NCBI GenBank assembly: GCA_902774035.1
Contig: CACYHA010000010.1
Location: 1 to 64,000, forward strand
Direction: 5' to 3'
Source of the DNA: Oscillospiraceae bacterium
GTDB lineage: Bacteria; Bacillota; Clostridia; Oscillospirales; Acutalibacteraceae
DNA length: 64,000 nucleotides
Shown here: in pieces, positions 23,794 through 33,802 of the stretch
How positions within the stretch are numbered: the first letter of the stretch is position 1
Layout: each line of letters begins with the position of its first letter
Notes under the pieces: generated by a model
What the model saw: the letters and a program-made list of their open reading frames with translations, nothing else
Database searches by the model: none
What the model was told of the DNA's origin: nothing
Position numbers and translations under genes: made by a program

Positions 23794-25110
23794 TCAATCC
23801 TTGGTCATGGTGCCCTCTTTCACGAAGATTTTGCCCTCGTAGGTGATCTCCAGATAGCCGATGACGTTTTCGGAAACTTTTTCGCGCAGGGTTTCCGCCG
23901 CGGCGCGCAGCCGGATGGAAAGATTTTTCGTGGTGCCGAGATAGAGATTGATGCGTCCGTCGTAGCGGATGACGATTTTTTCCAGGTCGCTGAGATCGAT
24001 CACATTCGCCTTTTCAAGGCCGTTTTCCAGCAGGCATTTCACGATCTCCTTCGCCGCCTCGAACCGTTTTTTGTCCGTTTCGGTCAAAGGTTCATACAGT
24101 GTGCCGATCTCCCCGTCCGCGTCGTCGAATCCGTCCAGACGGAACTGCCCGTCCCCGGGCTTTTTCTTTTTCAGCGAAAGGATCTTCTGTTCGTCGTCCA
24201 GGCAGAGGAAAACGCTCTTTCCGGAGATCAGATATTTGTCCGTGGTCTCGGTCACAACCAGCTCCAGCACGTCGGGGAGCCGATATTTCACATCCACGGA
24301 GCCGATGTACGGCAGCTTTTCGCACAGGCGCCTGTTCACGGCGCTTTCGCGCACGCGGAAGAGATTGTCGCCCTTCATCACGCCGCTGGCGTCAATGACC
24401 TCCTGCTGCGAATAGGCGGTCACGCCCGTGACAACGACCTCCTTGATGGGGGTGCCCCAGGTCAGCGCGTAGATCAGCGCGGCAAAGGCGGCGACAGCCA
24501 GCACGACCGCCACGGTCAGGATCGTGAACAGCTTTTTGCGCCTGCGCTTGCGCTGCGCCTCTTTCCGGCGAAGATCGTCGGCGGAATCGCCCTGCAGCCT
24601 GCCCTTCTGGTAATTCTTGTTGGATTTATCCCGGCGCCGTCTGCGCTTGCCTTCCTGTCTGCGTTCAAGGCTCTGTACCCCCTGATCCCGCAGCTCTCCG
24701 GCGCGGGCGACGACCTGCGTCGCCTTTTGCCGCACGGGGCGCTGCTGCTTTCCGGAACGGGGCTGCTTTTCCGGCGCCTGCGTGTCGCGCTTGGGCGAAG
24801 GCATCCGCTTTTGGGCGAGCGGATCTTCCGCCTTCGGTTTGCTCTTTGCCTTTTTCCCGCGCTTTTTCGCGCCCGGTTTTTTCTCGGGCGGTTTTTTCGC
24901 CGCTTTTTTTTGCGGCGCAGGCCGGGGCTGTTCCTCGCGCGGCGAGGGCGACACCGTGCTTTGCGCGTCGGTGAGCTTGCCCGGGCCGGGCATGGGTGTG
25001 CCGGTGCTGATCGGCGTCCACATATCGCTGGTCACATCCAGCGGAACATTCGGGGTTTCACCCGCCGCATTGCCGAACGGGTGGCTGAAATTTCTGTTGT
25101 CTGTTGCCAC
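23794..25110 (-). CDS. ftsQ: Cell division protein FtsQ/DivIB with long basic cytosolic arm
   Basis: A 438-residue single-pass protein. Residues 1 to about 190 are cytosolic and very rich in Lys, Arg, Pro and Gln; a membrane helix follows (about 193-215), then a POTRA domain (PIKEVVVTGVTAYSQQEVIDASGV) and the FtsQ-type beta domain. FtsQ/DivIB links FtsL and FtsB/DivIC in the divisome. The POTRA position right after the helix and the place between murA and ftsZ support the call. I take GTG at 25110 (AAAGGAG 8 nt upstream), inside the 3' end of murA. Family members usually have a cytosolic arm of a few tens of residues, so this one is unusual. Confidence 0.88.
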   Translation of the reverse strand: MATDNRNFSHPFGNAAGETPNVPLDVTSDMWTPISTGTPMPGPGKLTDAQSTVSPSPREEQPRPAPQKKAAKKPPEKKPGAKKRGKKAKSKPKAEDPLAQKRMPSPKRDTQAPEKQPRSGKQQRPVRQKATQVVARAGELRDQGVQSLERRQEGKRRRRRDKSNKNYQKGRLQGDSADDLRRKEAQRKRRRKKLFTILTVAVVLAVAAFAALIYALTWGTPIKEVVVTGVTAYSQQEVIDASGVMKGDNLFRVRESAVNRRLCEKLPYIGSVDVKYRLPDVLELVVTETTDKYLISGKSVFLCLDDEQKILSLKKKKPGDGQFRLDGFDDADGEIGTLYEPLTETDKKRFEAAKEIVKCLLENGLEKANVIDLSDLEKIVIRYDGRINLYLGTTKNLSIRLRAAAETLREKVSENVIGYLEITYEGKIFVKEGTMTKD

Positions 25111-26368
25111 GCACGGCACTCCTTTCCATATCCGCACAAAGCGCGCGCAGGCACGCTTCGATATTTTCATATCCTCTGTCGATGTGATGCACGCCGCGCA
25201 GCACGGTTTCGCCCTTTGCCGCGAGACCCGCGACCGCCAGCGCGCCGCCGGCCCGCAGATCGACCGCCGTCACGGCTGTCCCGGTGAGGGATGCCACGCC
25301 GTCGATGATCGCCACACGTCCCTCGATGCGGATGCGCGCACCCATCCGGTTCAGTTCATGCACATGATGAAAGCGGTTTTCAAAAATCGTTTCGACCATC
25401 ACGCTGGTGCCCTTCGCCGTGCAGAGCATCGCCATCACCGCGGCCTGCGCGTCCGTCGGGAAGCCGGGATACGGCAGGGTCCGGATGTCGCGCACCGCAG
25501 AAAGGCGGCCCTGCGATTGAATGCGGACCTCTCCGGGCGTTGCCGTCACACGGCAGCCCGCCTGTTCAAACACCCGGTTCACCGAGAGAAAGTGCGCGGT
25601 CTGCACCTGTTCGAGCACCACGTCGCCCCCGCAGGCCGCCGCAGCCGCCATATAGGTCAGCGCAGCGATCCGGTCGGAGATCACGGTATGCTCCGCACCG
25701 TGCAGCTTTTTCACGCCCTCGATGCGGATCGCGCCGCCGGAACAGATCTGCACCTTTGCGCCGCACGCGCACAAAAAGGCGGCAAGATCGTCGATCTCCG
25801 GTTCGCGGGCCGCGTTCAGGATCGTTGTGCTGCCTTCGGCAAGAACGGCGGCAAGCATGATGTTTTCCGTTGCGCCCACCGAAGGGAAGGACAGGCTGAT
25901 GACCGTGCCCTTGAGCTTTTCTCTGCACACACAGTGCAGGCAGGCGTTCTGCTCTTCGATCTGCGCACCCAGCGCGCGCAGGGACGACAGATGCAGGTCG
26001 ATGGGCCGCAGCCCGATCTCGCAGCCGCCGGGCGTGCAAAGCTCCGCTTTTCCCAGCCGGCCCAGCATGGCGCCGAGAAAGACGATGGACGAGCGCATCT
26101 CGTGCATCATGTCCTCGGGTACAGTATAGCACGAAACGCCGCGGGAATCAACTGTCAATGTGTGGCCTTCCCGCGTCACGGTGCAGCCGAGATGTTCCAG
26201 GATCCGCACAGCCGCCGCAACGTCGGTCAGCACAGGGCAGTTGTGCAGCACACTCACGCCGTCGGCCAGCACGCAGGCGGCAAGGATCGGCAGCGAAGAA
26301 TTCTTGCTGCCCTGCAGGCGCAGCTTTCCCTCCAGTCGGCGTCCGCCGCGAATGATGATCTCTTCCAT
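25058..26368 (-). CDS. murA: UDP-N-acetylglucosamine 1-carboxyvinyltransferase
   Basis: The 436-residue enolpyruvyl transferase catalyses the first committed step of peptidoglycan synthesis (PEP plus UDP-GlcNAc). Visible: [10 protein letters not shown] (about residues 20-29, Lys/Asn of the active site), the fosfomycin-target Cys in [14 protein letters not shown] (about 113-126), DRIAALTY, and [11 protein letters not shown] (about 300-310). The C-terminal ~17 residues extend past the usual end, because the gene overlaps ftsQ by 53 nt. A 65-nt gap separates it from murG. Confidence 0.95.
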   Translation of the reverse strand: MEEIIIRGGRRLEGKLRLQGSKNSSLPILAACVLADGVSVLHNCPVLTDVAAAVRILEHLGCTVTREGHTLTVDSRGVSCYTVPEDMMHEMRSSIVFLGAMLGRLGKAELCTPGGCEIGLRPIDLHLSSLRALGAQIEEQNACLHCVCREKLKGTVISLSFPSVGATENIMLAAVLAEGSTTILNAAREPEIDDLAAFLCACGAKVQICSGGAIRIEGVKKLHGAEHTVISDRIAALTYMAAAAACGGDVVLEQVQTAHFLSVNRVFEQAGCRVTATPGEVRIQSQGRLSAVRDIRTLPYPGFPTDAQAAVMAMLCTAKGTSVMVETIFENRFHHVHELNRMGARIRIEGRVAIIDGVASLTGTAVTAVDLRAGGALAVAGLAAKGETVLRGVHHIDRGYENIEACLRALCADMERSAVRGNRQQKFQPPVRQCGG

Positions 26369-26433
26369 GAAAATCCCACCTTTTGGAGTAGATTACGCTC
26401 TATTCTATGTAAAGGCGGGAAAATTGTGCGTTT

Positions 26434-27573
26434 TTATGTTGCCGACGATTCCTTCGAACGCGCAAGATCCAAAATCAGGTCGGCGATCCGGCGTTTGGCG
26501 TCCGGCACGCCGAGCTTCTTTGCGTTTTCGCCCAGCGTGCGCAGCTTCGCTTTGTTGCGCACCACGCCGGTGAACAGCGCCTCCATCGTCTCGGGCGAAT
26601 ACTGCTTTTCTTCCAGCAGCAGCGCCGCGTCCTGTTCCACAAGCGCCATGGCGTTGTGATACTGGTGATTTTCCGCCACATTGGGCGAGGGAATGAGAAT
26701 GGACGCCTTGCCGAGGGCTTCCAGCTCCGAAAGGGAGCTTGCCCCGGCGCGGCAGATCACCAGATCGGCCGCCGCCATGCAGCGGTCCATGTCGCTGATG
26801 TAGGGGCGGATCTCGACATTTTTCGCGCTTTCAAGCGCCACGCCGTTTTCCCGCAGCTTTTCGGGTACCCAGTCGCCGTACTGTCCGGCGGCATGGAGAA
26901 AGTAAAGATCGGTCTCCTTCCAGTGGTCGGAGATCAGACGCACCACGGCGTCGTTGATGGTCTGCGCGCCAAGGGAGCCGCCCATGGAAAGCACAAGGGT
27001 CTGATCGTCGCGCACGCCCAGCTCGGCGCGGCTGATCTCCCGGTCGGCACGCAGCATTTCGCCGCGGACGGGAAGACCGGTCACCGCCGGGGAATGCTTC
27101 GCCTTCAGGAGCGAACCGGCTTTTTCCACGTTGAGCATCACAAGATCCACACGTCTGGCGAGCGCCTTGTTGGTGACGCCGGGATAGGCGTTCTGCTCGT
27201 GGATGGCCGTGGGGATGCCCAGCTTTGCCGCCATGCGCACCACCGGGCCGCTGACATAGCCGCCGAAACCGACGACCGCGTCGGGCCGGAAGGCGCGCAG
27301 GATCTTTTTCGCCTGGGAAGAAGCGCGCAGGAGCTTGAACAGCGTCGCAATGTCGCGCTTGATGTTTTTAAGTGTCAGTTGACGGTAGAAGCCGTCGATG
27401 TCAATGGTTTCGAAGGCAAACCCGGCCGCAGGGACGAGCTTTGCCTCCATCTTGTTCTTTGTGCCGACAAAGAGGATCTCCACGTCGGGAAAGCGTTCGC
27501 GGATGTCTCCCGCCGCGGCAAGCGCCGGATTGATATGGCCGCCCGTCCCGCCGGCAGCGAACAGGATCTTCAT
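26434..27573 (-). CDS. murG: UDP-GlcNAc:undecaprenyl-PP-MurNAc-pentapeptide GlcNAc transferase
   Basis: The 379-residue GT28 glycosyltransferase makes lipid II from lipid I at the inner face of the membrane. N-terminal AAGGTGGHINPALA (about residues 5-18), GFGGYVSGP, HEQNAYPG (about 125-132), SMGGSLGAQTIND and CRAGASSLSELEALGKASILIPSP (about 270-293) are the standard MurG signatures. Its ATG overlaps the ftsW stop (ATGA). Length is normal. Confidence 0.97.
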   Translation of the reverse strand: MKILFAAGGTGGHINPALAAAGDIRERFPDVEILFVGTKNKMEAKLVPAAGFAFETIDIDGFYRQLTLKNIKRDIATLFKLLRASSQAKKILRAFRPDAVVGFGGYVSGPVVRMAAKLGIPTAIHEQNAYPGVTNKALARRVDLVMLNVEKAGSLLKAKHSPAVTGLPVRGEMLRADREISRAELGVRDDQTLVLSMGGSLGAQTINDAVVRLISDHWKETDLYFLHAAGQYGDWVPEKLRENGVALESAKNVEIRPYISDMDRCMAAADLVICRAGASSLSELEALGKASILIPSPNVAENHQYHNAMALVEQDAALLLEEKQYSPETMEALFTGVVRNKAKLRTLGENAKKLGVPDAKRRIADLILDLARSKESSAT

Positions 27574-28871
27574 GCCGCTTCCCCCTCTCTTTCGTTCATC
27601 CGCATCGGGAGCCGCCGCGAAACCGAAAGCACAACGCCCATTTCGCAGAGCATGATGAACAGCGCTGTGCCGCCGTAGCTGAAGAAGGGCAGGCCGATGC
27701 CGGTGTTGGGGATGGTGTCGGTCACAACGGCGATGTTGAGGATCACCTGCAGGGCGACCTGCATCACGATGCCGATCACCAGCAGGGCGCCGAAGAGATC
27801 GTGGGTCCTGGTGGCGATCATGAAGCCGCGGCAGACCAGCGCCGCAAACAGCAAAACGATCAGCGTGCCGCCCACATAACCCAGCTCTTCCACAATCACG
27901 GCAAAAATGAAGTCGTTTTGCGGCTCGGGGATGTAGAGGTATTTCTGCTTGGAATTGCCGAAGCCGACGCCGAAGGGGCCGCCGGAGCCGATCGCCAGCA
28001 GACCTTGCTCAGTCTGCCAGTTGTCCGCGTTCGCCGTGGCTTCCTTCGTCTTCCAAACCATGACGCGGTCATAGCCGAAGGTGCTGATGGCTTTCAGAAT
28101 CTCGGGCTTGAAATAGACGATGACCACCGCAACGGCGACAAAGATCGCCAGCCCCACAAAGTATTTTTTCTTGACGCCGCCGACCCACATCATGGAAACG
28201 CCCAGCACAAACAGCAGGATCGTGCAGGAAAGGTGGCTTTCCAGCATGACCAGCAAGCAGAACAGGGCGACCACGCAGGCCAGCAGGAACGTCGCTTTTA
28301 AATTGTTGTCAAACAGGTTCAGGAAAAAGCGTTCAAAGCGCGTCAGCCTTGCGACCCGCGGCGGGAACCGCCTGCGCAGGCCGGTCGTCGGCAGAACGCG
28401 GTAGAAAATACAGATGAGATAGGCCATCGTGAGCACCAGGGCAAATTTTGAGATCTCCGAGGGCTGGAACTGTTTTGAACCGATGTACAGCCAGCGTTTG
28501 ATCTCTCTGTGCTGCAGAACATTGATGACATAGGTCGCGCCGAGGACCAGCACCGTGCCAAAAAAAGCGAACGGCGTGAGCCAACTGTTGAGGATGCGGT
28601 AGTCGATCTTGCTGATGATCGCCATGGCGACAAAGCCGAATATGCCGGCTTTGAGCTGTTTGAAAAAGAAGAACGTGGGCGCCTCATTCTTGCTGATGGC
28701 ATAGACATAGGACGCGGAGAACATCATGGTGATGCCGACCGCAAACAGCAAAAACACCAGCGCCAGAAACGGGATGTCCATACTGCCGGTATGGAAAAAA
28801 CGCGAAAGACCCGTGCCGGTTTGCCTTTCGGTCTGAACGGGTCGGTTGGGCAGTCGTTTGGGTTGCAACAT
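27570..28871 (-). CDS. ftsW: SEDS peptidoglycan polymerase FtsW
   Basis: A 433-residue SEDS-family membrane protein with about ten helices, an N-terminal cytosolic stretch and the SEDS signatures KSA/FEPSEISKFALV (here FQPSEISKF), LES-H (MLESHLSCT), QSEQGLLAIGSGG-like QTEQGLLAIGSGGPFGVGFG, and NDFIFAVIVEELGY. With the class B penicillin-binding protein it polymerises septal glycan. ATG at 28871 has AAAGGAG 5-6 nt upstream; a 5-codon longer frame starts within the RBS. In the division cluster between mraY and murG. Confidence 0.95.
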   Translation of the reverse strand: MLQPKRLPNRPVQTERQTGTGLSRFFHTGSMDIPFLALVFLLFAVGITMMFSASYVYAISKNEAPTFFFFKQLKAGIFGFVAMAIISKIDYRILNSWLTPFAFFGTVLVLGATYVINVLQHREIKRWLYIGSKQFQPSEISKFALVLTMAYLICIFYRVLPTTGLRRRFPPRVARLTRFERFFLNLFDNNLKATFLLACVVALFCLLVMLESHLSCTILLFVLGVSMMWVGGVKKKYFVGLAIFVAVAVVIVYFKPEILKAISTFGYDRVMVWKTKEATANADNWQTEQGLLAIGSGGPFGVGFGNSKQKYLYIPEPQNDFIFAVIVEELGYVGGTLIVLLFAALVCRGFMIATRTHDLFGALLVIGIVMQVALQVILNIAVVTDTIPNTGIGLPFFSYGGTALFIMLCEMGVVLSVSRRLPMRMNEREGEAA

Positions 28872-28898
28872 CACCACTCCTTTCAAAAAATCAGATTG

Positions 28899-29939
28899 TT
28901 ATTTCACGGTGTTATAGAAAACCACAACGGCAAAAGCGCAGCCGATGACGCTGACGAAGGTCAGCACGCGCACGATGCGTTTTTCGCTCCAGCCGCTCAT
29001 CTCCAGATGGTGATGCAGCGGCGCCATTTTGAAGATCTTGCGTCCGGCGAGCTTGATGGCGAGGATCTGCAGGATATCCGAGAGCGCCTCCGCCACATAG
29101 ACGATGCCGACGGGCAGCAGGATCAGCGGGCAGTCCAGCCCGTAGGCGAGGGCCGCAACCAGACCGCCGAGGAACATGGAGCCGGTGTCGCCCATCATGA
29201 CCTTGGCCGGATAGCGGTTCCAGATCAGATAGCCTGCGCAGGCGCCGGCGAGGGCAGCGCCGAGGATGGACATGGAGGTGCATTTGGCGAGGATCGCCAT
29301 CACGGCAAAGGCGACGCCCACGGGAACCGTGACGCTGCCGCAAAGGCCGTCGATGCCGTCGGTGAAGTTCACGGCGTTGACCGTGCCGTAGATCACAGCG
29401 ATGCCGAAGATATAATAGAAGATCATGCCCGGCACGGAATCCAGACTGATGCGGCCGAACAGCGGAATGAGCATGGACTTGTTGCCGGAGAGCATCAGCG
29501 TTGTCAGGTACGCAACAATCACCATCGCCTGCGGCACCGTCTTTTGCATCTCGGTCAGGCCGAGGTTGCGCTTTTTGGCAACCTTGATATAGTCGTCCGC
29601 AAAGCCCACAAGCCCCAGACACAGCGCCAGAAGCAGCCCCGCATAGAGCTTGGCGCGTGCGGCGGTGGCAATGGCCGCAGTCTCGCTGAACACAGCCGTC
29701 TTTGTCAGCTTGCAGAACAGCAGCGCACAGAAAATCGCCAGCAGACTGCCGATGATGAACATCCAGCCGCCCATGGTGGGCGTCCCCTGCTTTTTGGCGT
29801 GCCAGCGCGGGCCGATGTCCGTGAGAATGTTCTGGCCGAACTTCAGCTTGTGCAGCGCCGGAATCAGAACAAAGCCCAAAAGCGCCGTTGCGCCGAAGGC
29901 CACGACGGCAGAAATAAGGATGGCGATGTAAGTGTTCAA
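28899..29939 (-). CDS. mraY: Phospho-MurNAc-pentapeptide translocase
   Basis: A 346-residue polytopic protein that attaches phospho-MurNAc-pentapeptide to undecaprenyl phosphate (lipid I). Signatures: KKQGTPTMGG (about residues 48-57), FADDYIKV (about 112-119), NFTDGIDGL (about 185-193), GDTGSMFLGG and PLHHHLEMSGWSE near the C-terminus. It starts directly at the end of murE, so translation is coupled. murF and murD, which usually flank it, are missing. Confidence 0.97.
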   Translation of the reverse strand: MNTYIAILISAVVAFGATALLGFVLIPALHKLKFGQNILTDIGPRWHAKKQGTPTMGGWMFIIGSLLAIFCALLFCKLTKTAVFSETAAIATAARAKLYAGLLLALCLGLVGFADDYIKVAKKRNLGLTEMQKTVPQAMVIVAYLTTLMLSGNKSMLIPLFGRISLDSVPGMIFYYIFGIAVIYGTVNAVNFTDGIDGLCGSVTVPVGVAFAVMAILAKCTSMSILGAALAGACAGYLIWNRYPAKVMMGDTGSMFLGGLVAALAYGLDCPLILLPVGIVYVAEALSDILQILAIKLAGRKIFKMAPLHHHLEMSGWSEKRIVRVLTFVSVIGCAFAVVVFYNTVK

Positions 29940-31352
29940 TTAAAACATCCCTTTCATGATAGTTTTCACGATCTCGCGCTCATCGAATGCAAACGCTTCG
30001 TTTTGAATGATCTGGGTGGTCTCGTGTCCTTTTCCCGCAAGCAGGATGACGTCGCCCGCTTTTGCCGTTTCCAGCGCAAAAGCGATCGCCGCCCTGCGGT
30101 CGGGCTGCAGAAAAACGGGGGTCTTGCTGTCCTCAGTGCCGGAGAGGATCTCGTCGATGATTTTGCCGCTGTCTTCAAAACGGGGATTGTCGCTGGTGAG
30201 GACCACAAGGTCGGCAAAGGAAACCGCAACGCGCCCCATCTCCGGGCGTTTTCCGCTGTCGCGGTCGCCGCCGCAGCCGAAAACGACGATCAGCCGTCCG
30301 CGGCAGAACCGCCGCAGGGAGCGCAGCGCGCGCTTCAGGCTGTCGGGCGTGTGGGCATAATCGAGGAAGACACGGAAGGGCGCCGCCGTCTCCAGCGGCT
30401 CCATCCGGCCGGGCACCGGCGAAAACGCGGCCAGCGCCGCGGCGGCCGATTCCAGCGAGACGCCGCACTGCATCGCGGCGATCAGCGCCGCCATGGAGTT
30501 TTCCACGTTGAATTCTCCCTGCAGATGCAGACGCACGCGGTGGATCAGGCAATCGGACACAAAGGCGTAGTCGATGTGATCTTCGCACACGCGGATGTCT
30601 TTCGCGGTGAAATCCGCCTCGTTGTCCGACGCCGAAAAGGTCAGGACCCTTCCGTCGCAGGCCGAGGCCATGTCGCGCCAGGCGGGATCGTCATAGCACA
30701 GCACCGCCGTGTCGCAGCGGGAAAAGAGGGAGCGCTTGGCGTTTTTATAGGCTTCGAAGGTGCCGTGCACATCCAGATGGTCGCGGCTGAGGTTGGTAAA
30801 GATCCCGACGGAAAAGTGCAGGCCGTCCAGCCGGTGTTCGGCAAGGCCCTGGGACGAGGCTTCCAGCACACAGAATTCTTTGCCGCTGTCCGCCATTTCG
30901 CGCAGCGCACGGTGCAGGGAAAAGCAGTCCGGCGTGGTCTGATGACCGAGACCCTGCGCGGCGTTCGTCACGGTGGAGAGCAGCCCTGCGCGCTTTCCGC
31001 CGAGGGAAAGGATGTGGGCGAGCATGGTGGCCGTGGTGGTCTTTCCGTTGGTGCCCGTCACGGCGATCAGATGCAGTCTCGTGTCCGCATAGCCGAAAAA
31101 GGCGCGACAAAGGCGTGCATAGGCCGCCCGGGTATCGGAAACGACCAGATCCGCGCCCGCAGAAGCATCTGCGGCAACTACGGCGCACGCGCCGTTTGCC
31201 CTGGCTTCGGGCAAAAAGCCTTCCGCGCCGGGGTGGCAGACAAAGAGCGCGCCGGGGATGCAGGTCCTTGAATCGTCGGTGATCCGGGTGATTTCAACGT
31301 CCCTTTCTTGCTTTGTTCCGGACATTTCCTTCAGCAAAAGGGAGAGCTTCAT
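29940..31352 (-). CDS. murE: UDP-MurNAc-tripeptide synthetase (meso-diaminopimelate type)
   Basis: The 470-residue ATP-dependent Mur ligase has GTNGKTTTATM (about residues 100-110), the substrate-binding SSQGLAEHRLDG stretch, the central HLDVHGTFE and YAHTPDSL motifs. The third-residue specificity motif reads DNPR (about 396-399), the signature of meso-diaminopimelate-adding MurE enzymes, whereas lysine-adding enzymes have a different motif there. So the organism's peptidoglycan probably contains meso-DAP. No murF lies downstream. Confidence 0.95.
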   Translation of the reverse strand: MKLSLLLKEMSGTKQERDVEITRITDDSRTCIPGALFVCHPGAEGFLPEARANGACAVVAADASAGADLVVSDTRAAYARLCRAFFGYADTRLHLIAVTGTNGKTTTATMLAHILSLGGKRAGLLSTVTNAAQGLGHQTTPDCFSLHRALREMADSGKEFCVLEASSQGLAEHRLDGLHFSVGIFTNLSRDHLDVHGTFEAYKNAKRSLFSRCDTAVLCYDDPAWRDMASACDGRVLTFSASDNEADFTAKDIRVCEDHIDYAFVSDCLIHRVRLHLQGEFNVENSMAALIAAMQCGVSLESAAAALAAFSPVPGRMEPLETAAPFRVFLDYAHTPDSLKRALRSLRRFCRGRLIVVFGCGGDRDSGKRPEMGRVAVSFADLVVLTSDNPRFEDSGKIIDEILSGTEDSKTPVFLQPDRRAAIAFALETAKAGDVILLAGKGHETTQIIQNEAFAFDEREIVKTIMKGMF

Positions 31353-31372
31353 CGTAACCTCCGAAGTGAAAA

Positions 31373-33721
31373 TCAGTCGTTCATGTTGGCGGTGGCCTGG
31401 AAATAAACCGTGATACCGGAGCCGGCCTGCACTTCGATATCCTTGGCGATGCTCTGCTTATAAGCCAGCGCACCGGCGGATTTATAGGGACCGGAGAGGG
31501 TGGCGTTCAGCCCGTACCGCGCCGCGGTCTCGTTGACTTCGCCTGCGGTCATGCCGGTGAAATCCGGCACCTGCAGCTTTTCGCTTTTCGCGTTCTTTTC
31601 GGTATAGGCAATGATCACGCCTTTTTCGGGGATCGACTGGCCGGCGGCGGGAACCTGTGAGACCACGGTCTCGCCGGCGCCGATGAGCTTCAGCGTCAAG
31701 CCCTGCGCAGAGGCCTTGGCGCGGGCATCGGCGGCGGTTTTGCCGATCAGAGACGGGGTGGTTTTGCTGATGGATTTGAGTTCGTCCGCCGTGTACTGCG
31801 GCTCCACGTTCAGATACTTCAGCGTGGGTTCCAGCACATCCTTGGCGATGGGCGCGGCCAGAATGCCGCCGCCGCGGTAGTTTCCGGGCGGTTCATCCAC
31901 GCCGACAAGGACGGCGACCTGGGGATCGTCTGCCGGGGCAAAGCACAGGAAGGAGGCCACATACAGGAACTGGCCGGTGCTGCGCTTGTCGAGCTTTTCG
32001 CTGGTGGCGGTCTTGCCGGCCACACGGTAGCCTTCGATGTAGGCGTTCTTGCCGGTACCGCCTTCGACCACGGCCTCCATCATCTGGCGCACCGTGGCGG
32101 CCGTCCCTTCGGAGATGACCTGGCGGCGCACCTTCGGTTCCGTTTTGGAGATCAGGTTTCCGTGCTCATCCACGACGCTGTCCACCACATAGGGGGTCAT
32201 CAGCCGGCCGCCGTTGGCGATGGCGCAGCCGCCGGTGATCATTTGGATGGGGCTGACACGGAAGGACTGGCCGAAGGAGGTGCTCGCCAGCTCCACCTTG
32301 CCCATTTTTTCGTGGCTGTGATAGATCGGCGTCGCCTCGCCGGTGAGGTCGATCCCGGTGCGTTCGGTGAAGCCGAAGGCCTCAAAGTATTTGTAGAAGG
32401 TGTCCACGCCCATTTTCTGGCCGAGGTTGATGAAGAAGGGGTTGCAGGAGTTCATCAAACCCTGGGTGAAGGTCTGGTACCCGTGGCCGCGGGTGTTGGC
32501 GCAGTGGATCACCGTGTCGGGCGTCACCTGATAGGCGCCGCCGCAGGTATAGGTGGTGTTCAGATCGGCCACGCCCTCTTCCAGCGCAGCGGCGGCCGTG
32601 AAGATCTTGAAGGTCGAACCCGGCTCATAGGTGCTGGTCACGCAGAAGGAATCCCACTGCTCATAGAGCTTTTCGCTGAGCTTTGCGTTATAGGCTTTCG
32701 TGCCCTCATATTCCTTCAGCTCTTCCACAGCGGCCTTGTCCTGGAGCTTGCGCGGCTCGTTCAGGTCAAAATCGGGCTTGTCGCTGATCGCCAGAACGGC
32801 GCCCGTCTGCGGATCCATCACGATGCCGTAGACGCCCTTGGCCTTGGTCGCGTCGAGCGCGGTCTGCAGCGCGTTTTCCAGATAATACTGGATGTTTTCG
32901 TCGATCGTCAGCACGATGCCGTTGCCCTTCGTCGGCTCGATCACGGACTCATAGCCCGCTTCGATCGGGTTCTGGTTGGCGTCCTTGGCCGTGACCTGAC
33001 GGCCGGCAACGCCGCGCAGCGTGGAGTTGTAGTACTTTTCAACGCCGGTGATCCCGTCGCCGTCGGCATTGGTCACGCCGATAATGGTGGAAGCGAAGTT
33101 GTTCTTCGGGTACATCCGCAGCGTGTCGGTCTCAAAGGTGAAGAACTGGGCGGCTTTGAAAGAGGCCGGCTTGCTTTTTCCGCCTTTCGTCGTGTAATAG
33201 CCGTAGACGTGCTCGGCAGCAAAGAGCTTGTCAAGCTCAAATTTCTGCTCCGCGTTGATCTTGCGCTGCAATCGGAGATATTTTTTTTCTTTTTTGCGCA
33301 GCTCGAGCACAAGGGGCTTGATGCGCACGCCGAGGATATGGCCGATCTCCCGGGAGATCTCTTTGGTGTACTCCTTCCAGGCGGCCTCGTAATCCGTCTC
33401 GTATTTTTTCACGTTGGTCTCAAAACACTTATACAGCTCCAGCGGCGAGACGGTCAGCATCCACGCCGAAGCGCCTGTGACCAGCTCGTTCATGTTCCGG
33501 TCGTAGATCGTGCCGCGCACGGCGGGGATCTGGGTATCGTAAAGCTGATTTTTCTGCGCCTTCTCGCGGTATTCGTCTCCGTGAGCGACCATGATATATC
33601 CGATGCGCAGCATCGGCAGCAGCACAAGGATCGCAAACACCAGCGCCGTGATCGCGCGCGCACGCAGTTTGAACGCCATGTCGCTGCGGTTTTTCACAAC
33701 ATTTTTCGAAAACACTGCCAT
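31373..33721 (-). CDS. SpoVD/PBP2-type class B penicillin-binding protein with PASTA domains
   Basis: A 782-residue transpeptidase: cytosolic start, one membrane helix (about residues 20-42), dimerisation domain (RGTIYDRN, about 69-76), transpeptidase with STFK (about 369-372) and SCN (about 423-425), and two C-terminal PASTA repeats (about 645-775). The third catalytic motif reads KTAT in place of KTGT. The pair with FtsW in the division cluster suggests septal or spore-cortex synthesis; SpoVD and vegetative PBP2b/PBP2x types cannot be told apart here. Between dimerisation and catalytic parts there is a Lys-rich insert near residue 145-160 (KKEKKYLRLQRK). Confidence 0.92.
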   Translation of the reverse strand: MAVFSKNVVKNRSDMAFKLRARAITALVFAILVLLPMLRIGYIMVAHGDEYREKAQKNQLYDTQIPAVRGTIYDRNMNELVTGASAWMLTVSPLELYKCFETNVKKYETDYEAAWKEYTKEISREIGHILGVRIKPLVLELRKKEKKYLRLQRKINAEQKFELDKLFAAEHVYGYYTTKGGKSKPASFKAAQFFTFETDTLRMYPKNNFASTIIGVTNADGDGITGVEKYYNSTLRGVAGRQVTAKDANQNPIEAGYESVIEPTKGNGIVLTIDENIQYYLENALQTALDATKAKGVYGIVMDPQTGAVLAISDKPDFDLNEPRKLQDKAAVEELKEYEGTKAYNAKLSEKLYEQWDSFCVTSTYEPGSTFKIFTAAAALEEGVADLNTTYTCGGAYQVTPDTVIHCANTRGHGYQTFTQGLMNSCNPFFINLGQKMGVDTFYKYFEAFGFTERTGIDLTGEATPIYHSHEKMGKVELASTSFGQSFRVSPIQMITGGCAIANGGRLMTPYVVDSVVDEHGNLISKTEPKVRRQVISEGTAATVRQMMEAVVEGGTGKNAYIEGYRVAGKTATSEKLDKRSTGQFLYVASFLCFAPADDPQVAVLVGVDEPPGNYRGGGILAAPIAKDVLEPTLKYLNVEPQYTADELKSISKTTPSLIGKTAADARAKASAQGLTLKLIGAGETVVSQVPAAGQSIPEKGVIIAYTEKNAKSEKLQVPDFTGMTAGEVNETAARYGLNATLSGPYKSAGALAYKQSIAKDIEVQAGSGITVYFQATANMND

Positions 33722-33802
33722 GGATCAATGCCTCCTTTATAGTCAAATGGGGCGGAGCGTTTAAAACGTCCGCCTTTTTCATTCCGATATATATGTATGC
33801 GT

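Noticed and set aside
28509..31271. A 920-codon open frame on the plus strand opposite mraY and murE
   Set aside because: Antisense to two certain cell-wall genes; composition is His/Arg/Gln-rich as expected of a shadow frame.
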